Assembly: GCF_943912825.1 (NCBI RefSeq)
Contig: NZ_CALTUX010000008.1
Location: 1 to 61,058 of the forward strand
DNA: 61,058 nt
Origin: an uncultured Anaerococcus sp.
GTDB lineage: Bacteria > Bacillota > Clostridia > Tissierellales > Peptoniphilaceae
Reading direction: 5' to 3'
Part shown: positions 17,973 through 26,231 of the stretch, piece after piece
Layout of the letters: every line of letters starts with the position of its first letter
Numbering within the stretch: the stretch's first letter is position 1
Made by a program: the position numbers and the translations under genes
Notes under the pieces: model-generated
The model's database searches: none
What the model saw: the letters and a program-made list of their open reading frames with translations, nothing else
What the model was told of the DNA's origin: nothing

Positions 17973-18416
17973 TTAAAATACTATCTCAATTTTAATTTCT
18001 TTGATATCAGACTTATCTATTTTAATTTCCTCGTCATCTTGATTTATAAATAAAATATTATCAGCATTGACCTCTTTTGTGAAGGCGATAAGCTCACTGC
18101 CATCTTTAAGTTTTACCTTAAGTAGCTCATTCATATTTCTAATTAAGTCTCTGTCAGTCTTTAGTGGCCTTGATAAGTCTTGAGAGGAAACTTCTAAGTA
18201 GTATGAAGTAGAAATTAAATCTAGTTGATCTAACTTCTCATCCAAAAAAGTACTTACCTTTTCACAGTCGTCTATGGTTATGCCGCTTTCATTATATATA
18301 TAGAAAATTAGTCTCTTTTCATTCTTAGGTCCTATAAACTCTATATCAACAAGTTCATAGCCTAAATTTTCTATATCATCATTTAGTAATTCTTTTAATT
18401 TTTCAGTTAAATTCAT
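17973..18416 (-). CDS. rimP: Ribosome maturation factor RimP
   Basis: 30S assembly factor; first gene of the nusA-infB operon. 147 residues with the family's N-terminal segment GYELVDIEFIGPKNEKRLIFYIY followed by DDCEKVSTFLDEKLD and VSSQDLSRPL (the usual form is VSSPGLDRPL, so the Pro-Gly is replaced by Gln-Asp). Good GGGAG ribosome site. Confidence 0.93.
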   Translation of the reverse strand: MNLTEKLKELLNDDIENLGYELVDIEFIGPKNEKRLIFYIYNESGITIDDCEKVSTFLDEKLDQLDLISTSYYLEVSSQDLSRPLKTDRDLIRNMNELLKVKLKDGSELIAFTKEVNADNILFINQDDEEIKIDKSDIKEIKIEIVF

Positions 18417-18434
18417 ACCACTCCCCCTAACATT

Positions 18435-18463
18435 AAAAAAAAGTGGAATTTGCGCCCCACTTC
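18435..18463 (-). terminator. Attenuator-like terminator at the 5' end of the rimP-nusA-infB transcript
   Basis: Minus-strand stem AAGTGG/CCACTT (18457-18462 with 18441-18446) with a 10-base loop and eight Us. It starts about 5-8 bases after the predicted start point and 20 bases before the rimP ATG. Its place ahead of nusA fits NusA-dependent autoregulation by attenuation, reported for Bacillus; here inferred from position and shape. Confidence 0.7.
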
Positions 18464-18474
18464 TTACTAGGATA

Positions 18475-18502
18475 ACTATACTTTAAATCAAGCTAATTTC
18501 AA
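18475..18502 (-). promoter_or_regulatory. Promoter of the rimP-nusA-infB operon
   Basis: Minus-strand TTGAAA (18497-18502), 16-base spacer, TATAGT (18475-18480). Confidence 0.65.
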
Positions 18503-18555
18503 TAATTTAATTTATTCAATATACACATTTTATAAGGTTAAAATTGGATTTTAAT

Positions 18556-18630
18556 TCATTTTTGTCCATTTTTATGAAAATGATTGTAATGTTCATTTTA
18601 CAATAGGCTATTGCTTTTATTATGAAAATG
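18556..18630. promoter_or_regulatory. Repeated and inverted AAAATGA elements upstream of cstA
   Basis: TATGAAAATG occurs twice (18573-18582 and 18621-18630, the second inside the promoter spacer). AAAATGA at 18577-18583 faces TCATTTT at 18593-18599 with a 9-base gap, and another TCATTTT lies at 18556-18562. Together these look like an operator cluster or a foldable leader region; the regulator is unknown. Confidence 0.4.
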
Positions 18631-18639
18631 TTTTATAAT
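18611..18639 (+). promoter_or_regulatory. cstA promoter
   Basis: TTGCTT (18611-18616), 17-base spacer, TATAAT (18634-18639); the start codon lies 31 bases downstream with AAGGAGG in between. Confidence 0.75.
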
Positions 18640-18670
18640 AAATATAAGATAATAAATGAAGGAGGATATT

Positions 18671-20125
18671 ATGACATTATTTATTATTGGACTTATAATT
18701 TTATTTGGAGGAGGATTTCTATATTCAAAATATGTTGAAAGTCAACTAGAACCTGACGATAGAGAAACTCCAGCAGTTAAAAAAGCCGACGGTGTCGACT
18801 TCGTTGTTATGAGTGAGGCTAAAAACTGGCTTATCAACTTACTTAACATAGCAGGTACAGGCCCTATTCTTGGACCTATCCAAGGTATCTTATTTGGACC
18901 AATTGCCTTTATCGCTATTCCAGTAGGTTGTGTTGTTGCAGGTGCGGTTCATGATTTCATGACAGGCTTTATCTCAATGAGAAATGGTGGTAGCCAAGTT
19001 CCAAAATTAGTTGGTAAATACATAGGCGATGGAGTTAGAAAATTCTACAATATTGTTATTGCTGTTCTTTTACTCCTTACTGGTGTTGTATTTGTTTATA
19101 CACCTGGTGACTTAATTGCTAAATTTGTACTTGGTAAAGAACCAGAAGGCACTGTAATTTGGATTATATATGCTGTAATATTTGCTTATTATATCCTATC
19201 AACAGTAATGCCTATCGATAAGCTTATCGGTAGAATCTACCCTATCTTTGGTGCTTTCCTAATCATCTCAGCTATAGGCGTTTTAATCGGTATCTTTATG
19301 AAAGGTTCCGCTCACCTATCTTTTGAAGGCCAAGGACTCCTAGCTCAACATCCAAAAGGACAACGTTTCATCCCAGCATTCTTCATAACTGTAGCTTGTG
19401 GTATCCTATCAGGCTTCCACGGTTCACAAGTAACCCTTGTATCAAGAACTGTTAAAAGTGAAAAAGAAGCAAGGACAACCTTCTATTCTACAATGATAGC
19501 AGAAGGCTTTATAGCTATGATATGGGCAGCAGGTGCTATGGTTCTTTTCTCAACAGGAGAAGCTCCACTAGATACAGCTGGTACAATCATGGTTGGTAAT
19601 ATTTCTAAATTCTTTATGGGTAATATCGGTGGTCTACTAGCAGTAGTTGGTGTAATCGCACTTCCTATCACATCAGGTGATACAGCATTTAGATCTCTAA
19701 GACTAATAATTTCAGAAGAATTAAATATAGACCAAAGAAATGGTTCAAAAAGAGCCGGTCTAGCTGCTTGTCTATTTGTTCCAGCATCAGCTATCCTATA
19801 CTTTGCAAAATCAAATCCTAATGGATTTAATATTCTTTGGAGATACTTCGGATTTACTAACCAATTCGTAGCAATCTTTGCCCTAGCAGTTGCAACAATT
19901 TACCTAATGTATAATAACAAAAACTACTTTATTACACTTATACCAGGTATGTTCTACTGCTTCATTGTATTCTCATTTATAATCAATGCTGACCCAATAG
20001 GATTTAGACAACCTTACACAATTGCTTATCCAATAGCAGCTGTCATTACCGTTGCTTATGCATGGTTTGTAGTAAGATGTGGAAAGAAGAATAGATCTAG
20101 AATTGAATCAATAGTTTTAGACTAA
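18671..20125 (+). CDS. cstA: CstA-family transporter (carbon starvation / pyruvate transport)
   Basis: Multi-spanning membrane protein (484 residues, about 12 or more hydrophobic helices). The CstA signature is clear: NIAGTGPILGPIQGILFGP and VVAGAVHDFMTGFISMRNGG. E. coli CstA/BtsT members import pyruvate and peptide use is also suggested; the substrate here is not proven. This is the short Gram-positive form, without the long C-terminal extension of E. coli CstA. The ATG at 18671 is chosen because AAGGAGG lies just in front of it; the upstream ATG at 18656 overlaps that site. A possible regulatory cluster precedes the promoter. Confidence 0.92.
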   Translation: MTLFIIGLIILFGGGFLYSKYVESQLEPDDRETPAVKKADGVDFVVMSEAKNWLINLLNIAGTGPILGPIQGILFGPIAFIAIPVGCVVAGAVHDFMTGFISMRNGGSQVPKLVGKYIGDGVRKFYNIVIAVLLLLTGVVFVYTPGDLIAKFVLGKEPEGTVIWIIYAVIFAYYILSTVMPIDKLIGRIYPIFGAFLIISAIGVLIGIFMKGSAHLSFEGQGLLAQHPKGQRFIPAFFITVACGILSGFHGSQVTLVSRTVKSEKEARTTFYSTMIAEGFIAMIWAAGAMVLFSTGEAPLDTAGTIMVGNISKFFMGNIGGLLAVVGVIALPITSGDTAFRSLRLIISEELNIDQRNGSKRAGLAACLFVPASAILYFAKSNPNGFNILWRYFGFTNQFVAIFALAVATIYLMYNNKNYFITLIPGMFYCFIVFSFIINADPIGFRQPYTIAYPIAAVITVAYAWFVVRCGKKNRSRIESIVLD

Positions 20126-20134
20126 GATAAATTT

Positions 20135-20159
20135 AAAGGTGGCTTAGGCCACCTTTTTT
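20135..20159 (+). terminator. Terminator of cstA
   Basis: AAAGGTGGC-TTAG-GCCACCTTTTTT, a near-perfect stem with a T-run. It separates cstA from the next operon. Confidence 0.92.
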
Positions 20160-20178
20160 CTATTCAAGAAGGAGACTT

Positions 20179-20493
20179 ATGAAAATAAAATTAGATAAAA
20201 AAGGAAGAGAATTCGCAGCTAAAAAAGACATTAAGGCTTTATTTATTAATCCTGACCTAGATAGCAAGGAATCCTGCTGCACAATTGGGACTGTAGATTT
20301 TGATGTAAGCACCAAAGCTATAGGCAAGCTTGAAAGCTACCACAAATATGAGGATGAAAATATTGAAATTTATGTCAATCCTAATATCTATGCCTTTATA
20401 AAAGACGATGAGGAAATTGAAATATCAGCCTTTGGCCTAGGATCTTTTAAAAAATTTTATATAAAAAATGAAATCAACACAATCGAGAGATAA
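20179..20493 (+). CDS. HesB-like protein with a Cys-Cys motif (CC/Se family)
   Basis: 104-residue soluble protein with a HesB/IscA-like beta-rich pattern. A vicinal pair in ESCCTIGTVDF (near residues 33-34) matches the 'CC/Se motif' group, in which one Cys can be selenocysteine in other species; here both codons are TGC, so no recoding is needed. It lacks the C-terminal CxC of true IscA/HesB scaffolds, so an iron-sulfur scaffold role is doubtful. It is first in an operon with the MoxR ATPase and VWA protein and ends one base before the preferred MoxR start. A GAAGGAGA ribosome site precedes it. Family recognition is from memory of the motif. Confidence 0.6.
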   Translation: MKIKLDKKGREFAAKKDIKALFINPDLDSKESCCTIGTVDFDVSTKAIGKLESYHKYEDENIEIYVNPNIYAFIKDDEEIEISAFGLGSFKKFYIKNEINTIER

Positions 20494-20494
20494 A

Positions 20495-21379
20495 ATGGAT
20501 GAAATTTATAAAAAAATAGAAAACTTTAAAAACAAATACCCTCTTGCAGATGACCTTAAATCAAGGCTTCCTAGTCCTAAATTTAGGTATATGGGCAATA
20601 AGGTCTTAACCCAGGCAATTTCTGCCATACTTTCTGGTAAAAATATATTACTTGTTGGTGAAAAATCCACAGGCAAAAATGTCCTTGCAGAAAATTTAGC
20701 CTATCTTTTTAATAGACCTATGCGGAATGTTTCCTTCCACCTAAGCCTTGATGCCTCAAGCCTAATAGGAGATGACACCTTAAGATCAGGAAGTGTTATT
20801 TTTAGGGAAGGGCCTATAAGTCTTGCAAGTACTCATGGAGGCTTTGCAGTTCTTGATGAAATAAATATGGCAAAAAATGAAGCCATGGCAGTCCTCCACT
20901 CAGTCCTAGATTACAGGAGAATTATTGATGTACCTGGCTATAAATTAATAAAAGTCCATCCTGCTACTCGCTTTATAGCAACCATGAACTATGGTTATGA
21001 AGGAACCCGTGATTTAAATGAGGCTCTTTTATCAAGATTTATCATAATAAAGATGCCAAGAATTTCTGATGATGATCTAAAATACCTAATTAAAACCCAT
21101 TATCCTTATTTGAAAGATTCCTACATTATAGACCTTACAAACTTTTTCAGGGACCTAAAAGATAAGGCAGAGGCACACGAAATTTCTGAAAGTGCTCCAG
21201 ATTTAAGGGGAATGTTTGATGGCCTTGACCTAGTTAAAGAAGGCCTTGAATTAAAAGAAGCTATGAGACTAAGCCTCGTAAATAAGGTCTTTGATGACTA
21301 TGAAGCAGGTCTAATAGAAGATTTGCTAAAGGCAAGATTTAAGGATGATATTTATCACAAAGATATGACCAATGAATAA
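20495..21379 (+). CDS. MoxR-type AAA+ ATPase
   Basis: AAA+ ATPase of the MoxR/CbbQ/GvpN kind, which usually works with a VWA partner to insert metals or remodel complexes. Walker A reads LLVGEKSTGKNVLAENLA, with Asn in place of the normal Ser/Thr after the Lys; Walker B is FAVLDEINMA; sensor 1/arginine finger region FIATMNYGYEGTRDLNEALLSRF. 294 residues from the ATG at 20495, which sits one base after the previous stop; a longer frame from 20468 overlaps the CC protein. The VWA gene downstream starts inside its last codons. The Asn may be a subfamily trait. Confidence 0.85.
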   Translation: MDEIYKKIENFKNKYPLADDLKSRLPSPKFRYMGNKVLTQAISAILSGKNILLVGEKSTGKNVLAENLAYLFNRPMRNVSFHLSLDASSLIGDDTLRSGSVIFREGPISLASTHGGFAVLDEINMAKNEAMAVLHSVLDYRRIIDVPGYKLIKVHPATRFIATMNYGYEGTRDLNEALLSRFIIIKMPRISDDDLKYLIKTHYPYLKDSYIIDLTNFFRDLKDKAEAHEISESAPDLRGMFDGLDLVKEGLELKEAMRLSLVNKVFDDYEAGLIEDLLKARFKDDIYHKDMTNE

Positions 21380-23063
21380 ATACAACGAAGAGATAAATGA
21401 AAACCGAATAAACAACCTCCAATGGGCAGGAGCAGAGTCTTATGACTTTGACAATTTTATAATAGGTGAAAATATAGATGGAAACCCCGACTTTTACCTA
21501 AATTTAATAATTGGCCTTGCAATTAAATTCCTTGGTTATAAGGAGATTAAAAAGCTCTTTGATTCCTGGGCCTATAATATTAAAAGGGATAAGTACGACC
21601 TTGCCCTGATTTATATTATAGAAGACTTCGCCTATAATAAAGAAGTCACAAAAAGGCCAGTATTAGAATCACTTAGAAAGTCCTATGCAGAAAAATTCTT
21701 AGATGATAGGTATGATTTGCAAAGGAGAAACCTTGCCCTGAGACAAAATCAAATCTACCGCCTAGAAGAAATAAGAATGAGGGAAATTCTTAATCTTAAT
21801 AATCCTAAAACTAGTAAGAAAGATAGAAATTTATACCAAGCACTAAGGCTAGAACCAGACACAAATAAAGATAATCTAGAAGCTAGAGTTAAAAATTTAT
21901 TTGAAAAATATTTAGGATATAAGGAAAATAATATTCTTAAAAATCTTCCATCCTTAAATATATCACTTTTTGAAAATGCAGGAATGCTTAGCCTTGAAAG
22001 ATCAAACATGCCAGCTGATTTTAAGGCCAAAGGAGAAAAATCTCAAGGCTTTGCTAGCCTAGTCCTTGCTTATGGAAATAAAAAACGTAGGGCAAGTCTA
22101 AAATTTATAGAAAAGACTTTTGGCAAGTCAATATTTGATGAAGAGATTAGACTTGGCATTGAAAGGGATTTGTGCACAGGTTGCCACAAGAGGTCAAAGT
22201 TATTCTTTTCTAAGGGAATCGACGAAAATGACAAGGACCTTGACCAGGACCTCAATAAAAAGACCATATCAAGACACCTTTTAAAATTTAAAGCTAATAA
22301 GGCATCCTATACTAGGGCCATCTCTGTCCTATCTAAGGAAATCAAGCTAAAACTAAATCTAACCAGCTCACTTGACCAAGACCTAAGCCAAAGAGGTAGG
22401 CTTGTGCCAAGGCTTGCCTACAAGGCAGAAATTACAGACAGGGCCAAAATTTTTAAGAAAAATACCCTCAAGGCTAATCCATCTATGAAGGTAGATCTCC
22501 TAATAGATGGGTCTGCCTCCCTCCTCGATAAGGAATCAGAGGTTGCCATAGAAGCCTATATTTTAGCTAAATCTCTAGAAAATAATAATATCCTAAACAG
22601 GGTCATAGCCTTTCAGACAGTAAATGACTTTACAATCTTATCCATACTCAAAGATTATGATGATAAGGCAGAGATAAAAAAAATCTTTCGTTTTAAAGCC
22701 ATGGGTTGGAATAGAGACGGCCTTATCTTTAGGGCCTACAGGGCAATTTTAGATAAGGATATCAAAAACACCCTAAGCCTAATACTCACAGATGCCAATC
22801 CCCAAGACCTAAAACCTTTAATTAGCGATGGCTTTAAATTAAATAAACCCTACCAGGAAGAGCCTGCCCTTGATGATACTAAAGAAAGTTTGGCCTATCT
22901 AAGAAAAAAGGGCCTTAGTATAGCAGCTATCATAAATGGCAATAAGCTCGACAATGCTAAAGTCCTTTATCGCAACAATTTTATAAAAATAGACGATCCA
23001 GCAGGAATATCATCTGCTGCCGGCAAATTTATCAAAAAACAAATATCAAAAGTAGAAAAATAA
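21372..23063 (+). CDS. VWA-domain protein (CoxE/NorD-like partner of MoxR)
   Basis: 563 residues. The N-terminal two-thirds is helical and charged with no recognised domain; it holds a CTGCHKRSK Cys-x2-Cys segment near residue 260. The C-terminal VWA domain begins near residue 373 with the MIDAS motif DGSAS (378-382), followed by GWNRDGLIFRAYRAI and SLILTDANPQD, the further metal-site regions. No signal peptide or membrane helix, so it acts in the cytoplasm. It overlaps the MoxR gene by 8 bases, a standard MoxR-VWA coupling. Such pairs act as chaperones that activate a client enzyme; no client is obvious nearby except the CC protein. Confidence 0.8.
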   Translation: MNKYNEEINENRINNLQWAGAESYDFDNFIIGENIDGNPDFYLNLIIGLAIKFLGYKEIKKLFDSWAYNIKRDKYDLALIYIIEDFAYNKEVTKRPVLESLRKSYAEKFLDDRYDLQRRNLALRQNQIYRLEEIRMREILNLNNPKTSKKDRNLYQALRLEPDTNKDNLEARVKNLFEKYLGYKENNILKNLPSLNISLFENAGMLSLERSNMPADFKAKGEKSQGFASLVLAYGNKKRRASLKFIEKTFGKSIFDEEIRLGIERDLCTGCHKRSKLFFSKGIDENDKDLDQDLNKKTISRHLLKFKANKASYTRAISVLSKEIKLKLNLTSSLDQDLSQRGRLVPRLAYKAEITDRAKIFKKNTLKANPSMKVDLLIDGSASLLDKESEVAIEAYILAKSLENNNILNRVIAFQTVNDFTILSILKDYDDKAEIKKIFRFKAMGWNRDGLIFRAYRAILDKDIKNTLSLILTDANPQDLKPLISDGFKLNKPYQEEPALDDTKESLAYLRKKGLSIAAIINGNKLDNAKVLYRNNFIKIDDPAGISSAAGKFIKKQISKVEK

Positions 23064-23133
23064 GCTATTAAATGCCTTATCATATAAACCTTTCCGGTTT
23101 ATATATACATGGTAAAATTTAATAGCTTTTTTA
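23062..23133 (+). terminator. Long branched terminator after the VWA gene
   Basis: Outer stem TAAGCTATTAAAT/ATTTAATAGCTT (23061-23073 with 23117-23128) encloses a second hairpin, ATAAACC-TTTCC-GGTTTAT (near 23083-23101), and is followed by TTTTTTA. The outer stem begins at the VWA stop codon. Confidence 0.7.
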
Positions 23134-23234
23134 GTCGAAAAATTCTTAATTAAAAAATATATATTTACATATTGTAGGGATATTTCAATAGTGATATAAT
23201 TATGATAAAGATTATCATATTCAAAGGAGGTCTT

Positions 23235-23930
23235 ATGATAAAAATTAAAAATTTGTGTAAAAGTTATGGGCAAGGCCAATCGAAAATAGACGTTTTAAAA
23301 AATATTGACCTTGAAATTGAAGATGGTAAAATAATTTGTATTTTAGGACCTTCAGGCTCAGGCAAGTCTACCCTACTTAATATTATAGGTGGTATTGAAA
23401 CAATTGATTCAGGCCAAGTTAATATCTGTGGGGAAAACCTTTCTAAGATGACCAAAAAAGATTTGGAATCCTATAGAAGGGAAAAGTTAGGTTTTGTTTT
23501 TCAATTTTACAACCTAATCAGCGACTTAAATGTATTAGAAAATATTGAACTAGGCAAGTATTTAGCAAAAAATCCCCTTGATATAGATAAGCTTGTTGAA
23601 GATTTGGGAATAAAAGATCAATTATACAAATATCCTAATGAAATATCAGGTGGGCAGGCCCAAAGAACCTCGATTGCTAGAGCCCTCATCAAAAGTCCAC
23701 AGATTTTAATCTGTGATGAGCCTACAGGCGCCCTTGATTATGAAAGTGCAAAAGACGTTTTGAATTTGATTGAAAAAATGAACAAGGAATATAAAGCAAC
23801 AATTCTTATAGCTAGCCACAATGTTCAGATAAGCAAAATGTGCGATTATATTCTAAAAATCCACGATGGCAAGGTTAAATCTTACCTTAAAAATGATGAA
23901 AAAATTCTAGCAAAGGATGTGACATGGTAA
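23235..23930 (+). CDS. ABC transporter ATP-binding protein (MacB/LolD type)
   Basis: 231-residue nucleotide-binding subunit. Walker A LGPSGSGKSTLLNIIGG, Q-loop FVFQFYNLISDLNVLENIEL, signature ISGGQAQRTSIARALI, Walker B LICDEPTGALD, H-loop ASHN. The ATG at 23235 follows AAAGGAGG; the upstream frame would start in the ribosome site. It is coupled to the FtsX-type permease by a 7-base overlap. This class moves lipids, lipoproteins or antimicrobial peptides by a mechanotransmission mechanism; the substrate is unknown. Confidence 0.92.
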   Translation: MIKIKNLCKSYGQGQSKIDVLKNIDLEIEDGKIICILGPSGSGKSTLLNIIGGIETIDSGQVNICGENLSKMTKKDLESYRREKLGFVFQFYNLISDLNVLENIELGKYLAKNPLDIDKLVEDLGIKDQLYKYPNEISGGQAQRTSIARALIKSPQILICDEPTGALDYESAKDVLNLIEKMNKEYKATILIASHNVQISKMCDYILKIHDGKVKSYLKNDEKILAKDVTW

Positions 23931-26167
23931 TGAAAAATCCAATCTATAAAAGAGCCTACAGGCAAATTTACTTTTACCCATCAAGAGTCTTGCCGATTTT
24001 CCTTGCTCTTTGCTTTATAATAATTTTTTCTTCTTCATTTTTTATAGCACAAGATTCAACAAAAAAACTCTATTACAAACTTATAGAAAATGGAAAGGTC
24101 GAGGATGGTAACTTTACATGCCTTGAAAAATTAGATGAAGATACAAAAATAGAAATAGAAACTAAAAATATCAGTCTTTATGAAAATTTTTATGTTAACG
24201 CCAAGTCTACAGATAATAAAAAAATAAGAGTTTTTGAAAATAGAGATAGGATAAATATTCCATCTATACTTGATGGAAGGCTGGCTAAGGATAAAAATGA
24301 ATTAGCTATTTCTGCAAACTATGCCAGGGCAAATAAAATACAAATAGGAGATATGGTTAAACTTGAAGGAAAAAGTTTTAAGATAGTTGGTCTTATAGCA
24401 CTTCCTGATTATTCAACCCTTCTTAAAAATAACTCCGACCTAGTAATGGATACAGGCTATTTTGGTGTAGGTCTTGTTTACAAAGATGGACTAAAAGATT
24501 TATCTGAGCAAATTTCTTACCAATATGCCTACAAAGACCAAGAAAATTTACCAAAGTCTAAGGCTAGAGATAAGCAGAAAGATATCATTAAAATTGTTAA
24601 TCAAAAAAATATGGTTATAGATGCTCTATTAAACTATGATAATCACTGCATTAGATATTTCATAGAAGATATGGGTGGCGATGTGCCTATGATGACTGCA
24701 ATTATGGTAGTTTTGGTTTTAGCTATTGCCTTTATAAGTGCAATCCAGGTTAAAAGTATGATTGAAGAAGAAGCTCCAATAATTGGCACCCTGCTTGCTT
24801 CAGGCTATAAAAAAAGAGAGCTAGAAAAAAACTATATGCTAATGCCAATCTTCATTAGCTTAATCTCATCCCTTATCGGTAATTTAATCGCCTATAGCCA
24901 TACATACAAGACCTATACAGATCTTTATTACAAGTCCTATGACCTGCCAAAATTTGTAGTTTCTTTTAACTTAAGGTCGTTTTTCCTTACAAGTCTTATC
25001 CCACTTTTGATATATTTAATAATCAATCACCTTGTAATTGTAAGGGCACTTAAAGGCAAGGTTATTGACTTTCTTAGAAATACAATAAAATCACCTAAAG
25101 CAAAAACGAGGATAAAACTTGATAAGTTCTCCTTCATTAACAAGTTTAGAATTAGAGTTTTACTTGCAAATAAGGCAAATATTATTAGTCTAATCTTTGG
25201 AATAGGTCTTGCAAATATACTTTTAATTTATTCTCTAGGAGTTAAACCTGTCTTTACAGATTATGCAGAAAAAGTGAAGGATTCGATGAAATACGAACAT
25301 ACTTACCTCATAAAAGCTCCTGATCCAAACATCAAAGCTGATAAAATCTCTTTAATGAGTTTTGAGTTAGCAGATTTTAATATGAAAAAAATCCAATGTC
25401 TGGGAGTAGATCCTGATTCTAAATATAAGGACCTAAATATAAAAGACCTTAGTCCTAATGATATAATCATTTCAAATGGTCTTGCTAAGGTGTATAAACT
25501 AAAAATAGATGATGAAATCAAGGCTATAGAAAACTTCAATAATAAAAAAGTAAAATTAAAAGTAAAAGCTATAGAAAAAAACAATACCAAATTCCAAATC
25601 ATAGGTAAAAGAGAGGACTTAAATAAAATAATAGGTCAAGAAAAGGAATATTTTAATGCCTATGGGTCTGATAAAATCCTAGATATCGACAAAAATCTCT
25701 TGGTTAACGAAATTGATAAAAAAGAAATGAATAAATTTATGACTCATTTCCTAGATTCCTTTGGCGGAGTCTTTGATAGTCTGCTATTTATTTCCCTAGC
25801 TTTTTACCTAATAATTTCTTATCTTGTAACAAGCCTAATAATAGATAAGTCTAAGACAAATATATCCTATCTTAAAATTTTTGGAATAAGAGATAAAGAA
25901 AATGCGGCTATTTATACCAGCCCTATTTTTCTAATCCTTATATTATTTGAAATCTTAATGATACCTGTCATGGACTTTTTAATTAGACTTATGACAAGCT
26001 ATGCCCTTACTAAATTAGATGCCTATGTAGAAGTAAATATTCCCCTATCTAACTTCATAAAAGCAATCGCCCTAAGCCTACTTATATTTATAATAGTTCA
26101 ACTGCTGGAAAAGATTAAGATTTCAAAAATTGATATGGTTAAGGAATTAAAAGTTATTAATGGATAA
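23924..26167 (+). CDS. FtsX-type ABC transporter permease
   Basis: 747-residue membrane subunit with two FtsX-like halves: TM near residues 17-38, a large extracytoplasmic domain (about 40-250), a TM cluster at about 255-390, a second extracytoplasmic stretch (about 440-620) and a last TM cluster at about 630-740. The C-terminus IDMVKELKVING is typical of this permease group. It is co-translated with the ATPase. Homologues include bacteriocin/peptide-resistance and lipoprotein exporters; nothing here picks one. It converges on the second ABC operon, with a shared terminator between them. Confidence 0.87.
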   Translation: MVMKNPIYKRAYRQIYFYPSRVLPIFLALCFIIIFSSSFFIAQDSTKKLYYKLIENGKVEDGNFTCLEKLDEDTKIEIETKNISLYENFYVNAKSTDNKKIRVFENRDRINIPSILDGRLAKDKNELAISANYARANKIQIGDMVKLEGKSFKIVGLIALPDYSTLLKNNSDLVMDTGYFGVGLVYKDGLKDLSEQISYQYAYKDQENLPKSKARDKQKDIIKIVNQKNMVIDALLNYDNHCIRYFIEDMGGDVPMMTAIMVVLVLAIAFISAIQVKSMIEEEAPIIGTLLASGYKKRELEKNYMLMPIFISLISSLIGNLIAYSHTYKTYTDLYYKSYDLPKFVVSFNLRSFFLTSLIPLLIYLIINHLVIVRALKGKVIDFLRNTIKSPKAKTRIKLDKFSFINKFRIRVLLANKANIISLIFGIGLANILLIYSLGVKPVFTDYAEKVKDSMKYEHTYLIKAPDPNIKADKISLMSFELADFNMKKIQCLGVDPDSKYKDLNIKDLSPNDIIISNGLAKVYKLKIDDEIKAIENFNNKKVKLKVKAIEKNNTKFQIIGKREDLNKIIGQEKEYFNAYGSDKILDIDKNLLVNEIDKKEMNKFMTHFLDSFGGVFDSLLFISLAFYLIISYLVTSLIIDKSKTNISYLKIFGIRDKENAAIYTSPIFLILILFEILMIPVMDFLIRLMTSYALTKLDAYVEVNIPLSNFIKAIALSLLIFIIVQLLEKIKISKIDMVKELKVING

Positions 26168-26185
26168 AGATTTGTGAAAAATATG

Positions 26186-26226
26186 AAACTGCCCCCTAAA
26201 TTAGCTTAAAGAGGGCAGTTTTATTT
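26186..26226. terminator. Bidirectional terminator between two ABC operons
   Basis: AACTGCCC/GGGCAGTT (26187-26194 with 26213-26220) flanked by A-rich and T-rich tracts. Confidence 0.88.
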
Positions 26227-26231
26227 TGAAA

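Noticed and set aside
20260..20300. Possible selenocysteine site in the CC-motif protein
   Set aside because: Both residues are encoded by TGC, not TGA, so no recoding is called for in this copy.
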